Origin: Deltaproteobacteria bacterium
GTDB lineage: Bacteria; Desulfobacterota; Desulfuromonadia; Geobacterales; Pseudopelobacteraceae
Direction of reading: 5' to 3'
Assembly (NCBI GenBank): GCA_021850095.1
Contig: JAJZRX010000015.1
Span: 1 to 52,095, forward strand
DNA length: 52,095 nucleotides
Shown: piece by piece, positions 9,256 through 18,568 of the stretch
Position numbering within the stretch: position 1 is the first letter of the stretch
Layout of the letters: every line of letters starts with the position of its first letter
Translations under genes and position numbers: made by a program
The notes under the pieces: generated by a model
What the model was told of the DNA's origin: nothing
Database searches by the model: none
Seen by the model: only the letters and a program-made list of their open reading frames with translations

Positions 9256-10134
9256 ATGACGATTCGATGGTATCCGGGGCATATGGGCAAAGCCTTGGAA
9301 AAAATGTCCGAGGCAATCCGCAAGATCGATGTTGTGATCGAAGTGCTGGATGCCCGTCTGCCCTGGTCCAGCTCCAATTACCAGCTGCAGGAGATCCGGC
9401 GCAGCAAACCCTGCATCAAACTGCTCAACAAGCACGATCTGGCAGATCCGATCACCACCAAAGCCTGGGTGCGCACCTTTGAAAAAGAGTCCGGGGTCCG
9501 GGCGCTGCCGCTGTCGGCCAAGCAGCACTCGGAAACCAAACAGCTGATCAAGCTCTGTCAGCAGCTGGCGCCCAACCGGGGCCGGCCGGGCTGGCCGCTG
9601 CGGGCGATGGTCTTCGGTATTCCCAATGTCGGCAAGTCCACCCTGATCAATACCCTGGCCGGGAGGAGTCTGGCCAAGGTTGGCGACAAACCGGCCATTA
9701 CCACCTGCACTCAGCAGATCGACCTGCATAACGGCATGATTCTCTCCGATACGCCGGGGTTGCTCTGGCCGAATATGGACGACCAGAGCGTGGCCTACCG
9801 TCTGGCAACCAGCGGAGCTATCGGCGCCAGCGCCCTGGATTATACCTGTGTCGGCCTGTTTGCCGCCGAGTTCATGATGCGGCGCTACCCGCAGCTGCTG
9901 GCGGCCCGCTACAAGTTTGGCGATATGCCGGATACACCGACAGCGCTGCTGGAAACCATCGGGCGGCGGCTTGGCTGTCTGATCAGCGGCGGCGAGATCG
10001 ATGTCCATCGGGCTGCGGAGGCTTTCTTGCGGGAACTGCGAGCCGGCAAGCTTGGCCGGATCAGCCTGGAAGAGCCAGGGGATGTTGTTGTCAATGATGG
10101 TGTCATGCAGGATGGTGAAGCTGTGCAGGAGTAG
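9256..10134 (+). CDS. rbgA: Ribosome biogenesis GTPase YlqF/RbgA
   Basis: A circularly permuted GTPase that helps late 50S subunit assembly. The motif order shows the permutation: G4 (NKHDLADP) comes first, then G1 (GIPNVGKSTLIN, near residue 120), G2 around PAITTCTQ and G3 DTPGLLWP. An RNA-binding C-terminal helical region follows. The N-terminus begins MTIRWYPGHMGKA, a conserved start for the family, so the ATG at 9256 is correct although the upstream Shine-Dalgarno (GAAAG) is weak. It appears monocistronic, ending before a strong terminator. Confidence 0.95.
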   Translation: MTIRWYPGHMGKALEKMSEAIRKIDVVIEVLDARLPWSSSNYQLQEIRRSKPCIKLLNKHDLADPITTKAWVRTFEKESGVRALPLSAKQHSETKQLIKLCQQLAPNRGRPGWPLRAMVFGIPNVGKSTLINTLAGRSLAKVGDKPAITTCTQQIDLHNGMILSDTPGLLWPNMDDQSVAYRLATSGAIGASALDYTCVGLFAAEFMMRRYPQLLAARYKFGDMPDTPTALLETIGRRLGCLISGGEIDVHRAAEAFLRELRAGKLGRISLEEPGDVVVNDGVMQDGEAVQE

Positions 10135-10162
10135 GACGTGGTATTGACGCTAATTCGACCAT

Positions 10163-10204
10163 AAAAAGGCCGCAGCCCGATGATGAGTGGCTGCGGCCTT
10201 TTTG
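10163..10204. terminator. Bidirectional intrinsic terminator
   Basis: AAAAAGGCCGCAGCC pairs perfectly with GGCTGCGGCCTTTTT across an 11-base loop, with A and T runs on either side. It serves rbgA (plus) and the small diheme cytochrome gene (minus), whose stop codon lies two bases beyond. Confidence 0.93.
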
Positions 10205-10205
10205 T

Positions 10206-10517
10206 TTATTGCTGCAGTTTGTGGCAGAACAGGCAGCGGTTTTTGGGGGGATGGTTGGGCGGGAACGGCACCCCTTTTTCCTTGTGGCAGGGTTCGCAGT
10301 ACACTTCGGCCGCTTTTTTGTCGGGCTTGAAAAAAGTGCGTTTGAACAGGGGCGCATCCGGGCCGGGTGCGTTCTTGTAGGCGGCTTCGTAGACTATTGC
10401 GTGCATTTCGTTCTTGGGCACCGTGGTGGTTTTTTCCTTGCCCGAGATTCCCACAAATATCCCCACCACCACAACGATCAAGCCCACAAAAAACCAGTCG
10501 CGTTTATCGATTTTCAT
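10206..10517 (-). CDS. Small membrane-anchored diheme c-type cytochrome
   Basis: 103 residues: a short cytoplasmic start (MKIDKRDW), one membrane anchor (about residues 8-24), then a periplasmic part with two heme sites, CEPCH (near 73) and CLFCH (near 95). The sequence between them is proline-rich (FPPNHPPKN). No additional His pattern identifies a known subfamily; it could pass electrons between quinone-linked enzymes and periplasmic carriers, but this is inference. AAGGAA precedes the ATG. It is preceded, 23 bases upstream, by a small three-helix membrane protein gene, and the two probably form an operon. Confidence 0.88.
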   Translation of the reverse strand: MKIDKRDWFFVGLIVVVVGIFVGISGKEKTTTVPKNEMHAIVYEAAYKNAPGPDAPLFKRTFFKPDKKAAEVYCEPCHKEKGVPFPPNHPPKNRCLFCHKLQQ

Positions 10518-10540
10518 ATAATTTGTTCCTTAAAGAGAAT

Positions 10541-10879
10541 TCAGTCGGATTTTATCAGGGAAAAATAGATTATCACACCGCCGGTCACCAGCCCGGCGCC
10601 GATGAAGGGGAGCATGGACGACATGGAGAGGTCGTCACCGGGGGCCGGCATGGCATAGCGCAGAATTACGATCAGGCCCATCAGCATGAAAAGAGTCAGA
10701 AGAACCGGTTTCGAGCGTTTGATGACTCCGAAGAAGAAAACAGCCAGAATCATGATCAGTACTGCCGGATGGCTAAAGACCTGCTGGAGGGTCAGGTTCT
10801 GCATGGTGTTGATCAGATTGCCGGTTTCAAAGGGGCGCAGAGTTTCGGTAGTCTTTTCAATCAGCTGCTCTTTATCCAT
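10541..10879 (-). CDS. Small three-helix membrane protein of unknown function
   Basis: 112 residues. The N-terminal 35 residues are polar and helix-like; three hydrophobic helices follow (about 39-52, 57-74 and 87-107) with a short loop (PAPGDDLSMSS) between the last two. I do not recognise a family. AGGGAG stands before the ATG. The diheme cytochrome gene starts 23 bases after its stop, so it may be an accessory or partner of that cytochrome; this rests on position only. Confidence 0.75.
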   Translation of the reverse strand: MDKEQLIEKTTETLRPFETGNLINTMQNLTLQQVFSHPAVLIMILAVFFFGVIKRSKPVLLTLFMLMGLIVILRYAMPAPGDDLSMSSMLPFIGAGLVTGGVIIYFSLIKSD

Positions 10880-10957
10880 GAGGCTCTCCCTGCTGACCGG
10901 CTACAATAAGCGACTTGGAATAGTAAAATATATCATTTGAGTAGGCAAGAAAATTAA

Positions 10958-10981
10958 TGAGCCCGCCATGGGGCGGGCTCA
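10958..10981 (-). terminator. Hairpin terminator after dnaJ
   Basis: TGAGCCCGCC and GGCGGGCTCA pair perfectly around a four-base loop just after the dnaJ stop. On the minus strand it is followed by a T-rich run (ATTAATTTTCTT), so it should end the heat-shock operon transcript. Confidence 0.8.
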
Positions 10982-10987
10982 CGCGCG

Positions 10988-12121
10988 TTAACTCAAGAAA
11001 TCCATGACTTTATCGACAAAGCCCTTTTTCATGGGATGCACATCTTCGCCGCTGATTCTGGCGAATTCCTCCAGCAGCTCTTTTTGCTTGCGGTTGAGGT
11101 TGGTGGGGGTTTCCACCCGAATAACCACCAGCTGATCGCCCCGGCCGTAGCCCTGCAGCGAGGGGATACCCTTGCCTTTCAGGCGGTAAATTTTTCCGGA
11201 CTGGGTTCCTTCCGGAATCTTCATGGCGACTTTGCCGTCCAGGGTCGGCACGTCAAATTCGCAACCCAGCGAGGCCTGGATGAAGCTGATCGGGATCTCG
11301 CAGACCACGTTGTTGTCTTCACGCTGGAACAGGGCGTGTTCGGCCACGCTGATGGCAACGTAGAGATCTCCATTGGGGCCGCCTTTGCCCAGGCCGCCTT
11401 CTCCGGTCAATTTCAGCCGGGAGCCGGTTTCCACGCCGGCCGGCACCTTGACCGACAGGGTTTTGGTGTCCTTGATGCTGCCTTTGCCGCGACAGTCGGG
11501 GCAGGGGTTGTCCACGACCTTGCCTTCGCCGTTGCATTGCCCGCAGGTTTTGCTGACGCTGAAAAAACCCTGCTGGTAGCGCACCTGACCCGCCCCGCGG
11601 CAGGTGGGGCAGACCTTGGGATCGGTGCCTGGCTTGGAGCCGGAACCGTTGCAGGTGCCGCACCGTTTGGCAAAGGGTACCTCGATCTTTTTTTCAACCC
11701 CGAAGGCGGCTTCCTCGAAGCTGATCTCCATGTTGTAGAGCAGGTCGTCGCCGCGCCGCCCCTGATTGCGTCCCCGGCTTCCGCCACCGCCGCCGAATAT
11801 GTCGCCGAATATGTCACCGAATATGTCGCCAAAAGGGGTGCCGGCGCCGAATCCGCCGAAACCGCCCCCTGAATAACCACCCGCTCCGGATACGCCGGCG
11901 TGGCCGAACTGATCGTACTGGGCGCGCTTCTGGGCGTCGGAGAGTATTTCGTAGGCTTCGCTGGCTTCCTTGAACTTGTCTTCGGCGGCCTTGTCGCCCG
12001 GATTCTTGTCGGGGTGGTACTGGATGGCCAGTTTGCGGTAGGCTTTTTTAATTTCGGTTTCGGAGGCGTTGCGATGTACGCCAAGCACCTCGTAATAATC
12101 ACGTTTTTCTGCGTTTGCCAC
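10988..12121 (-). CDS. dnaJ: Chaperone DnaJ (type I Hsp40)
   Basis: A 377-residue co-chaperone that delivers unfolded clients to DnaK and stimulates its ATPase. It contains the J domain with HPD ([10 protein letters not shown]), a Gly/Phe-rich linker with [13 protein letters not shown], the four zinc-finger repeats ([32 protein letters not shown]) and the C-terminal substrate-binding domains. It is full length. It is the last gene of hrcA-grpE-dnaK-dnaJ. A palindromic element separates it from dnaK. Confidence 0.98.
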   Translation of the reverse strand: MANAEKRDYYEVLGVHRNASETEIKKAYRKLAIQYHPDKNPGDKAAEDKFKEASEAYEILSDAQKRAQYDQFGHAGVSGAGGYSGGGFGGFGAGTPFGDIFGDIFGDIFGGGGGSRGRNQGRRGDDLLYNMEISFEEAAFGVEKKIEVPFAKRCGTCNGSGSKPGTDPKVCPTCRGAGQVRYQQGFFSVSKTCGQCNGEGKVVDNPCPDCRGKGSIKDTKTLSVKVPAGVETGSRLKLTGEGGLGKGGPNGDLYVAISVAEHALFQREDNNVVCEIPISFIQASLGCEFDVPTLDGKVAMKIPEGTQSGKIYRLKGKGIPSLQGYGRGDQLVVIRVETPTNLNRKQKELLEEFARISGEDVHPMKKGFVDKVMDFLS

Positions 12122-12146
12122 AGTCGGATTCCTTTGGTTTAAAATG

Positions 12147-12181
12147 AATGTAGGGGCGGGTCAAAAACCCGTCCCTACATT
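12147..12181. repeat. Palindromic intergenic element between dnaK and dnaJ
   Basis: AATGTAGGGGCGGGT and ACCCGTCCCTACATT form a 15-base stem with a single mismatch (G-U in one RNA) around the loop CAAAA. Elements built on GTAGGGGCGGGT are, from general knowledge, dispersed in many bacterial genomes. It has no T tract. In the transcript it could lower dnaJ expression relative to dnaK or stabilise the dnaK 3' end. Confidence 0.7.
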
Positions 12182-12204
12182 GTCATACCGGCCGGTCAGC
12201 CGGA

Positions 12205-14121
12205 TTATTTCTTATCGTCTTTGACTTCTTCAAAATCGGCATCCACCACATTGTCGTCCTTGGCCTTGGATGCGCCGGCCTGTTCGGATCCGGCGGCAGC
12301 CTCGGCATGGGGGGCCTCGGTTTTGGCGTACATGGTCTCGGCCAGCTTATGGGATGCCTGGGCCAGCTCATCGGTGGCCTTTTTGATCGCTTCGGCGTCT
12401 TCGCCTTCCATGACTTTCTTCAGTTCGGCCAGTTTGTTTTCGATGGTGCCTTTTTCAACCGCGTCGATCTTGTCACCATATTCCTTGAGCGATTTCTCGG
12501 TGGTATAGACCATGCTGTCGGCATGGTTGCGTGCCTCGATCGCCTCGCGTTTCTTCTTGTCTTCGTCGGCGTGGGCTTCGGCGTCGCGCACCATTTTGTC
12601 GATCTCTTCTTTGGAAAGTCCGGAAGAGGCGGTGATGCGGATCGACTGCTCCTTGCCGGTGCCGAGATCCTTGGCGGAGACGTGGACGATGCCGTTGGCG
12701 TCTATGTCGAAGGTTACCTCGATCTGCGGTACGCCGCGCGGGGCCGCCGGAATGCCGCTCAATTCAAAGTTGCCGAGGGTCTTGTTATCGCGGGCCATTT
12801 CGCGCTCGCCCTGCAGAACGTGAATAGATACTGCCGGCTGGTTGTCGGCTGCCGTGGAGAAGGTTTGGGACTTGCGGCAGGGGATGGTGGTGTTCTTTTC
12901 GATCAGCCGTGTCATGACGCTGCCCAGGGTTTCGATGCCGAGTGAAAGCGGGGTGACATCCAGCAGCAGCACGTCCTTGACGTCGCCTTTCAGAACCCCC
13001 CCCTGGATGCCGGCGCCGATGGCGACAACTTCATCCGGGTTGACCCCCTTGTTGGGAGTCTTGCCGAAGATGTCTTCGACTTTTTTCTGTACGGCCGGCA
13101 TACGGGTCATGCCGCCCACCAGGATGACTTCGTCGATGTCGCTGGCCGACAGGCCGGCGTCCTTGAGTGCCGTACGGCAGGGGCCTTCCAGCTTGGCCAG
13201 CAGGTCAGCGCAGATTAATTCCAGTTTGGCGCGCGACAGCTTGAGAGTCAGGTGTTTGGGGCCGGAAGCGTCAGCGGTGATGAAGGGCAGGTTGATGTCG
13301 GTCTCCATAGAGGTCGACAGTTCGCACTTGGCCTTTTCGGCCGCTTCTTTCAGGCGCTGCAGGGCCATTTTGTCGCCGCGCAGATCAATGCCCTGGTCTT
13401 TCTTGAATTCGTCCGCAATCCAGTCGATCACGACCTGGTCGAAATCTTCGCCCCCCAGGAATGTGTCGCCGTTGGTGGATTTTACTTCGAAGACGCCGTC
13501 GCCCAGCTCCAGGATCGAAACGTCGAAGGTGCCGCCGCCCAGGTCGAATACGGCAATCTTCTCGTCCTTTTTCTTGTCCAGACCGTAGGCCAGAGCGGCT
13601 GCGGTCGGCTCGTTGATGATGCGCAGAACGTTCAGGCCGGCGATTTTGCCGGCATCCTTGGTGGCCTGACGCTGTGAGTCATCGAAATAGGCCGGAACCG
13701 TGATGACCGCATCGCTTACTGTCTCGCCCAGATAATCTTCGGCGGTCTTTTTCATCTTCTGCAGAACCATGGCGGAAATTTCCGGCGCTGAATAACGCTT
13801 GCCGCGCACCTCCACCCAGGCGTCGCCGTTATCGGCCTTGACGATTTTGAAGGGCGATATGGCGATGTCTTTTCTGACCGCTTCCGAATCAAACTTGCGG
13901 CCGATCAGGCGTTTGATGGCATAGAGGGTGTTTTCCGGGTTGGTGACGGCCTGACGCTTGGCCTGCTGACCCACCAGACGCTCACCGCTGTCTGATATGG
14001 CCACCATTGAAGGGGTCGTGCGACTCCCTTCGGAGTTTGCAATAACAATGGGTTCTCCCCCCTCCATGATTGAAACGCAGGAGTTGGTTGTGCCCAGGTC
14101 GATTCCGATTACTTTGCTCAT
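12205..14121 (-). CDS. dnaK: Chaperone DnaK (Hsp70)
   Basis: A 638-residue ATP-dependent chaperone. The start [18 protein letters not shown], the phosphate-binding [18 protein letters not shown], and [14 protein letters not shown] of the nucleotide-binding domain are all present. The linker ([16 protein letters not shown]) and substrate-binding domain follow, and the C-terminal tail ends in an acidic stretch. Length and motifs are those of the canonical protein. GGAGG lies upstream of the ATG. It is the third gene of the CIRCE-controlled operon. Confidence 0.99.
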   Translation of the reverse strand: MSKVIGIDLGTTNSCVSIMEGGEPIVIANSEGSRTTPSMVAISDSGERLVGQQAKRQAVTNPENTLYAIKRLIGRKFDSEAVRKDIAISPFKIVKADNGDAWVEVRGKRYSAPEISAMVLQKMKKTAEDYLGETVSDAVITVPAYFDDSQRQATKDAGKIAGLNVLRIINEPTAAALAYGLDKKKDEKIAVFDLGGGTFDVSILELGDGVFEVKSTNGDTFLGGEDFDQVVIDWIADEFKKDQGIDLRGDKMALQRLKEAAEKAKCELSTSMETDINLPFITADASGPKHLTLKLSRAKLELICADLLAKLEGPCRTALKDAGLSASDIDEVILVGGMTRMPAVQKKVEDIFGKTPNKGVNPDEVVAIGAGIQGGVLKGDVKDVLLLDVTPLSLGIETLGSVMTRLIEKNTTIPCRKSQTFSTAADNQPAVSIHVLQGEREMARDNKTLGNFELSGIPAAPRGVPQIEVTFDIDANGIVHVSAKDLGTGKEQSIRITASSGLSKEEIDKMVRDAEAHADEDKKKREAIEARNHADSMVYTTEKSLKEYGDKIDAVEKGTIENKLAELKKVMEGEDAEAIKKATDELAQASHKLAETMYAKTEAPHAEAAAGSEQAGASKAKDDNVVDADFEEVKDDKK

Positions 14122-14200
14122 GGTTGTTTGATCCTCCTTTAATATTCCTCTGAAATGAAGATATTCATCCGTTTTTTAAAAAACAAGGTTCCGGCGAAAA

Positions 14201-14755
14201 TTATTTTAGCTCTGTCGCCACGGTCACCATGGCCGGGCGCAAAAGACGGTCTTTCATCATATAGCCCTTCTGGAATTCTTCCACGACCGTGTTGGGAGCG
14301 TGGTCGTCGGTCGGCACCTGGGCCATGGCCTGGTGAAAAGCCGGGTCGAACTGCTCTCCGGTCGCCTCGATCGGGGATACGTTATATTTTTTCAGCGCCG
14401 CCAGAAGCATGCCGTGTGTCATGCGGATGCCTTCAACAACGGCTCCCAGACCGTCTTCCGAGGCGTGCGCCAGAGCCCGTTCCAAGTTGTCGATGACCGG
14501 CAGAATCTCTTCGATCAGTGATTTATTGCCATAATTCAGCAGCTCTTCCTTCTCGCGATTGACCCGTTTGCGATAGTTTTCCAGATCTGCGCGCTCTCTG
14601 ACAAAACGGTCCCAGTTTTCCCGGGCCTCTTTTTCCTTGGCTTGCAGCAGTTCTTCCAGTGTCGGCGGGGCATCGCTTTCAGGCCCGGCGGCGCTGTTCC
14701 CGGGTTGGGCAGTGTCCGTATCGGCAAATTCTGTTTCGTTATCGTTTTTTTCCAT
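14201..14755 (-). CDS. grpE: Nucleotide exchange factor GrpE
   Basis: 184 residues: an acidic disordered N-terminus, a long coiled-coil (about 35-95; [19 protein letters not shown] is diagnostic), a four-helix-bundle part and a small beta domain ([16 protein letters not shown] and the end [16 protein letters not shown]). It opens the DnaK nucleotide-binding domain to release ADP and acts as a thermosensor in the heat-shock system. It lies between hrcA (38 bases upstream) and dnaK. Confidence 0.97.
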   Translation of the reverse strand: MEKNDNETEFADTDTAQPGNSAAGPESDAPPTLEELLQAKEKEARENWDRFVRERADLENYRKRVNREKEELLNYGNKSLIEEILPVIDNLERALAHASEDGLGAVVEGIRMTHGMLLAALKKYNVSPIEATGEQFDPAFHQAMAQVPTDDHAPNTVVEEFQKGYMMKDRLLRPAMVTVATELK

Positions 14756-14793
14756 GACGGTTCATATCCTTTGGTTGTGTAGTTAGCTGTTTA

Positions 14794-15825
14794 TCATGCT
14801 TCGCTCAACAGACGGCTGACCATCCTGGCGGTGTAGTCGACGATCGGAATGACGCTGGAGTAGCCCATGCGGGTCGGTCCGATGACGCCCAGCATCCCGA
14901 CGGTGTTGCTGCCGGTTATGAAACGGGAGGTTACCAGGCTGATACCGGCCGAGCGGCTAATCGGCGTTTCCGATCCGATGTAGATCTGGACACCGTCTGC
15001 GGACATACAGCGCGACAAGAGCTGCAGCATGGTTCCTTTTTGTTCAAAAGCTTCGTAAATCTCCTTCATTCTGGCTGCGTCACTGAACTCGGGCTGATCC
15101 AGAATCCGGGCCTGCCCCTCGACAAAAATCTCGTCGCCTTCAACCGCAACGGCCTGTTCGCTGATCCGGAGGGCACGGGATAACAGCTGGTCGTACTGCG
15201 ACTTTTCGTTTTTCATTTCATCCAGAATCCGTTCACGGGCCTGGGTGATGGTCAGCCCCTGCATCAGTTCATTCAGGTAATTGCCCATTCTGACCAGCTC
15301 TTCCGGTTGATGATCCTCCCCGGTTTCGATCAGCCGGTTCTGGACGGCGCCGTTGCTGGAAACCAGGATGGCCAGGATCTTACGATGACCGAGGCGGATG
15401 AATTCTATGTGGCGGAATACATCGGCGGTGAAGCTGGGAGCCAGGACGATGCCCATGTAGTTCGAGAGCTGGGACAGCGTGCGGCTGGTCTCCTTCAGGA
15501 TCCCGGAGAGACCTGCGCCGGCACGGCGGCAGTGACTGATGATCTGACGTTTCTCGTCGCGGCTGACTTGGCGCAGGGCTACCAGGGAGTCGACGTAGAA
15601 ACGGTAGGCTTTTTCAGTCGGTATCCTTCCGGCGGAGGTGTGCGGTGACGTCAACAGCCCCATTTCCTCCAGATTGGCCATGACATTGCGTACGGTGGCC
15701 GATGAAAGCGTCAGGGCGTGACGGCGTGCGACGGCGCTGCTGCCGACCGGTTCGGCGGTGGCGATGTAGTCTTCTACGATCGCTTCCAGTATCTGTCTGC
15801 TGCGTGGTGAAAGTTCCACATCCAT
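14794..15825 (-). CDS. hrcA: Heat-inducible transcription repressor HrcA
   Basis: A repressor that binds CIRCE operators and is kept folded by GroEL. The N-terminal winged helix (SPRSRQILEAIVEDYIATAE, then SSATVRNVMANLEEMGLL) and the C-terminal domain match the family. I place the start at MDVELSPRS (15825), giving 343 residues. An ATG eight codons upstream lies inside the CIRCE operator, so it is unlikely to be used. The gene heads the operon and is autoregulated. Confidence 0.96.
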   Translation of the reverse strand: MDVELSPRSRQILEAIVEDYIATAEPVGSSAVARRHALTLSSATVRNVMANLEEMGLLTSPHTSAGRIPTEKAYRFYVDSLVALRQVSRDEKRQIISHCRRAGAGLSGILKETSRTLSQLSNYMGIVLAPSFTADVFRHIEFIRLGHRKILAILVSSNGAVQNRLIETGEDHQPEELVRMGNYLNELMQGLTITQARERILDEMKNEKSQYDQLLSRALRISEQAVAVEGDEIFVEGQARILDQPEFSDAARMKEIYEAFEQKGTMLQLLSRCMSADGVQIYIGSETPISRSAGISLVTSRFITGSNTVGMLGVIGPTRMGYSSVIPIVDYTARMVSRLLSEA

Positions 15826-15842
15826 GACAAGGCCCCAAAAAA

Positions 15843-15869
15843 ATAGCACTCTTCAGCGTTGAGTGCTAA
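15843..15869. promoter_or_regulatory. CIRCE operator (HrcA binding site)
   Basis: TAGCACTC (15844-15851), nine bases, GAGTGCTAA (15861-15869): this is the CIRCE inverted repeat with its usual N9 spacer; only the outermost base of one arm departs from the consensus. It sits 17 bases before the hrcA start codon. Confidence 0.95.
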
Positions 15870-15877
15870 CATTCGTA

Positions 15878-15906
15878 AAGGTAATAAGCGGCTGCGGTTT
15901 TGTCAA
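15878..15906 (-). promoter_or_regulatory. Candidate promoter of the hrcA-grpE-dnaK-dnaJ operon
   Basis: On the minus strand TTGACA (15906-15901) is a perfect -35, followed after 17 bases by TACCTT (15883-15878), a weak -10. Transcription would start at or just before CIRCE, so bound HrcA would block it. The position relative to CIRCE is the main support. Confidence 0.6.
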
Positions 15907-15975
15907 GGGATTTAAGGGGTAATTGATGCGGCCGTCAAAAGCGCTGTGCCGGACGGAGCAGCGGGGCGGGATGTA

Positions 15976-16518
15976 CTACTGTTCTTCCGGAGGCAGGCGG
16001 CCGTGCTTTTTGGCAAACTCCAGCTGTTCGTTCTTGCGCACCAGTGCTTCTCTGCAGTAGCTCCAGATGCGGTAGCTTTCAACGCTCAGGATGGTGATAC
16101 CGGCTCCGAAAACTGCCCAGTAGTTGTCATGCAGAGCCTTGGCGAAATGGTAGAACAGAAAAAAGCCCGTCAGATAGCCGACATGACAGAAGCTGCTTTT
16201 GTGCTCGATTCCGGCCATCATGCGCGAAAGACTCAAAATTATGGCCGAGAAAGTGTACAGGAGCAGCACCAGGCTGATCATGCTGGGAGAGGGGGGGGCG
16301 CCCAGTGCTGCCGTAACCGAATCGGGCAGCGGAAGCAGCGGAAAGTCACGCCAGGCCATCATGCTGACCAGAGCGAACAGTGACATGGCCCACAGTCCCC
16401 GATTGGAGAGGGTCGTCAGGCGTTTGATGTCGGACCGCAGTTCCTCAAGCAGATTGTCACGCTGGCTTGGACCGGTACCTGCGCCGGGCGCCGGTTGTTT
16501 GTCGCTGGTTTCTGTCAT
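15976..16518 (-). CDS. Membrane protein of unknown function (four helices)
   Basis: 180 residues. A polar N-terminus (about 40 residues) is followed by four hydrophobic segments: around GLWAMSLFALVSMMAW, SMISLVLLLYTFSAIILSL, VGYLTGFFLFYHF and YWAVFGAGITILSVESYRIW. The tail is charged and cytoplasmic (REALVRKNEQLEFAKKHG). I do not recognise a family. It follows the heme-sensor gene with a gap of 48 bases on the same strand and may be the last gene of the cytochrome operon, or may be independent. Confidence 0.72.
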   Translation of the reverse strand: MTETSDKQPAPGAGTGPSQRDNLLEELRSDIKRLTTLSNRGLWAMSLFALVSMMAWRDFPLLPLPDSVTAALGAPPSPSMISLVLLLYTFSAIILSLSRMMAGIEHKSSFCHVGYLTGFFLFYHFAKALHDNYWAVFGAGITILSVESYRIWSYCREALVRKNEQLEFAKKHGRLPPEEQ

Positions 16519-16566
16519 GATTGCCCGATTGCTGAAAAACGCCGGCTGCCTTTTATGTGTATGGAA

Positions 16567-17406
16567 TCATTGAGGTGTATCAAGGTTCTTGCCCGATGTC
16601 TCTGCGTCTTTTCGTGCGGAGCGCAGCTTCTGGTTGAGGTTATAGAGAGATTGGGCAATCGTGTCAAGTTCCCTCGGGAAGTGGCTCGGGGGCGTTGCCG
16701 GCAGCTCATCGGTTTCCGCCTGTTGCGCCAGGCGGCTCAACTTCTGCAGCGGCTGGAAAACGCTTCTGATAAGCAGCGCCGTGACGCCGCCCACCGTCAG
16801 CAGCAGAATCATGAGCGTGAAGGCGACCATCTGGTTGCGGATGGATGCCAGGGAGTCAAGCAGACTCTTTCGGGAAAGCCCGATATCCAGGGTTCCCAGA
16901 ACTTTCTGTCCGGCCGGGTGCACATGGCAGGCGGCGTTTGAGCACTCCGGTTCATTATAAATCGGTGTCGTGATGGAGATGGTTTCTTCTCCCCGGCCAT
17001 TTTTAAAGATCCGCACCTGTTCCATTTTGCCGAGAGTGGTAACCGGATCCTTACCGGCGTGGCAGATGATGCAGCCTTCGGCGGTCTTGTCGACCTGGCG
17101 GTTCAGCTCCTCGGGATGCGTCGATATGTTGATGATCCCCTTTTTGTTGAAAATCCGGATATGTTCGACCCCCTTCTGCTGGCCAACATTGCTGATGACC
17201 GTTGTCAGGATCTCATAGTCGTTTTTCAGCATGGCATAGCGGGTTGATTTGAGAACGGTATCGGCCAGATTTGTGGCGTTCACGGCACTGTCGCGGTCGA
17301 CGATGTTTTTGATCGCCGAGTACAACAGCAGAAAACAGACGACGACGAATCCGGTGACAGCAATTCCAACCGGAACCAGTGCCCGGCCTGCAAGGCTTTT
17401 AAACAT
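16567..17406 (-). CDS. Periplasmic heme-binding sensor protein with HAMP but no output domain
   Basis: 279 residues. Membrane helices at about 12-32 and 195-215 enclose a periplasmic domain with CIICH (near 110) and a CxxxxCH site, CSNAACH (near 150). This two-heme arrangement also occurs in the sensor kinase at 23359-24948, and the two periplasmic domains align along their whole length (AMLKND, TPIYNEP/KPIYNQP, CHVHP, VLGxLDI). A HAMP-like segment and a coiled tail (about 215-279) follow, but there is no kinase, GGDEF, or chemotaxis domain. It could be a receptor signalling through a partner, a decoy, or a heme-redox modulator of the kinase. A hairpin separates it from the dodecaheme cytochrome gene upstream. 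Confidence 0.88.
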   Translation of the reverse strand: MFKSLAGRALVPVGIAVTGFVVVCFLLLYSAIKNIVDRDSAVNATNLADTVLKSTRYAMLKNDYEILTTVISNVGQQKGVEHIRIFNKKGIINISTHPEELNRQVDKTAEGCIICHAGKDPVTTLGKMEQVRIFKNGRGEETISITTPIYNEPECSNAACHVHPAGQKVLGTLDIGLSRKSLLDSLASIRNQMVAFTLMILLLTVGGVTALLIRSVFQPLQKLSRLAQQAETDELPATPPSHFPRELDTIAQSLYNLNQKLRSARKDAETSGKNLDTPQ

Positions 17407-17450
17407 GGTATGCCACTCCTGTCGGTTTTTCCGATGAGCTTTCTAAATAA

Positions 17451-17480
17451 GACCTCCGGAGAGTACACTCTCCGGAGGTC
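17451..17480. terminator. Perfect inverted repeat between dodecaheme cytochrome and heme-sensor genes
   Basis: GACCTCCGGAGAGT and ACTCTCCGGAGGTC are exact complements around two bases, giving a long GC-rich hairpin 37 bases after the omcQ-like stop. On the minus strand it is followed by TTATTTAG. It may terminate most transcripts or act as a processing site that lowers expression of the downstream sensor gene. Confidence 0.7.
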
Positions 17481-17517
17481 TGGATGCAATCAGTTTGATC
17501 GTGATTACAACTGCTGA

Positions 17518-18516
17518 TTACTGGGTTTTATGACAGGTCGCGCAATTTTCTGCAACCGTAAAGGCTGTTTTTCCGTCATGGCAGGCGCCGCACGACTTTC
17601 CTTTTTCCATGGCCTTCATGCTGACCTTGGTCTTGTTTTTACCGGTGGGGTACAGTTTGTCATGGCATTTTTCACAACTGTAGAGCCCGGTATGCGAGGC
17701 GTGCTTGAACAGGACGTTGCCGGCCCCCTTGATGGCGTAGTTCTTGTCTGAAGTGGGGTGGCAACTGCCGCAGCTCTTGATGTCAAAGATCTTTTTCCCG
17801 TCGTGGCAGGCGCCGCATGACTTGCCCTTGTACATTTCGGCCATGCTGACACTTTTTTTGCTGCGGGACGTGGCATACAGCCTGGTATGGCATTTGTCGC
17901 AGGAAAGGCTGTCGGCGTGTTTGGTGTGACTGAAGGCGACCGTTCCGATGCCGCTGACGTTAAACTTCAGGTCTTTTACCGTGTGACAGCCGGCACAGTT
18001 TCTGATGCTGAAGGCTTGCTTGCTGTCATGGCAGGCCCCGCAGGATTTGCCCTGATACATCTGGGCCATGGTGACCCGTTTGTTCGGCCCGGCGGCAAAC
18101 AGGGCCGGGTGGCAGGCGTTGCAGTCCGGGTTTGCGGCAAGGTGTTTTTTATGGCTGAAATGGGTGGGGCCGGTGGCTTTTACGTTGTAGGTGATTTCTT
18201 TAACCAGATGGCAGCGGGCACACTCTTTCAGGGCGAAGGCTTTGGAGCCGTTGTGGCAGGCGCCGCAGGATTTGCCTTTTTCCATGTCCGACATGGTGTA
18301 GCTGACTTTCTTCTTGATGGCGTAGATGCTGTCATGGCAGGCGTTGCAGTTGTTGGTCATGCCGCTCTTTTTGATGTGATCCTTGTGGCTGAAGACAACT
18401 TTACCGGCGCTTTTGGTCTGGAAGGTGACATTCCTGACCTCCACGGCACCTGCCGTCACTCCATACAGGCATGTAATTATCAACATGGTGATGGAAAGCA
18501 CAAAACTCCGACGCAT
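17518..18516 (-). CDS. omcQ: Dodecaheme c-type cytochrome of four triheme c7-like domains (OmcQ-like)
   Basis: 332 residues with a signal peptide (RRSFVLSITMLIITCLYGV...AGA) and 12 CxxCH sites in the order CNACH, CGACH, CARCH, CNACH, CGACH, CAGCH, CDKCH, CGACH, CGSCH, CEKCH, CGACH, CATCH. These form four repeats of about 75-80 residues, each with FSHKxH-type axial histidines, a KGKSCGACH second heme and a CxxCH third heme. This matches the polymer-of-c7 'nanowire' cytochromes of Geobacter. Start: a longer open frame exists upstream, but AGGAGG lies before the ATG at 18516 and the signal peptide begins there. Its place after cbcB/cbcA-like genes matches omcQ (GSU0592) in G. sulfurreducens, as I recall it. 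Likely periplasmic or outer-surface electron carrier. Confidence 0.88.
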   Translation of the reverse strand: MRRSFVLSITMLIITCLYGVTAGAVEVRNVTFQTKSAGKVVFSHKDHIKKSGMTNNCNACHDSIYAIKKKVSYTMSDMEKGKSCGACHNGSKAFALKECARCHLVKEITYNVKATGPTHFSHKKHLAANPDCNACHPALFAAGPNKRVTMAQMYQGKSCGACHDSKQAFSIRNCAGCHTVKDLKFNVSGIGTVAFSHTKHADSLSCDKCHTRLYATSRSKKSVSMAEMYKGKSCGACHDGKKIFDIKSCGSCHPTSDKNYAIKGAGNVLFKHASHTGLYSCEKCHDKLYPTGKNKTKVSMKAMEKGKSCGACHDGKTAFTVAENCATCHKTQ

Positions 18517-18568
18517 GAAATCCTCCTCTGTAAATTCCTCAATGTATTTGGGAAAAATCTTCGATACC

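Noticed and set aside
11036..11872. Long plus-strand frame opposite dnaJ, and similar frames opposite dnaK
   Set aside because: Mirror frames of highly conserved genes with GC-rich third positions; no family similarity.
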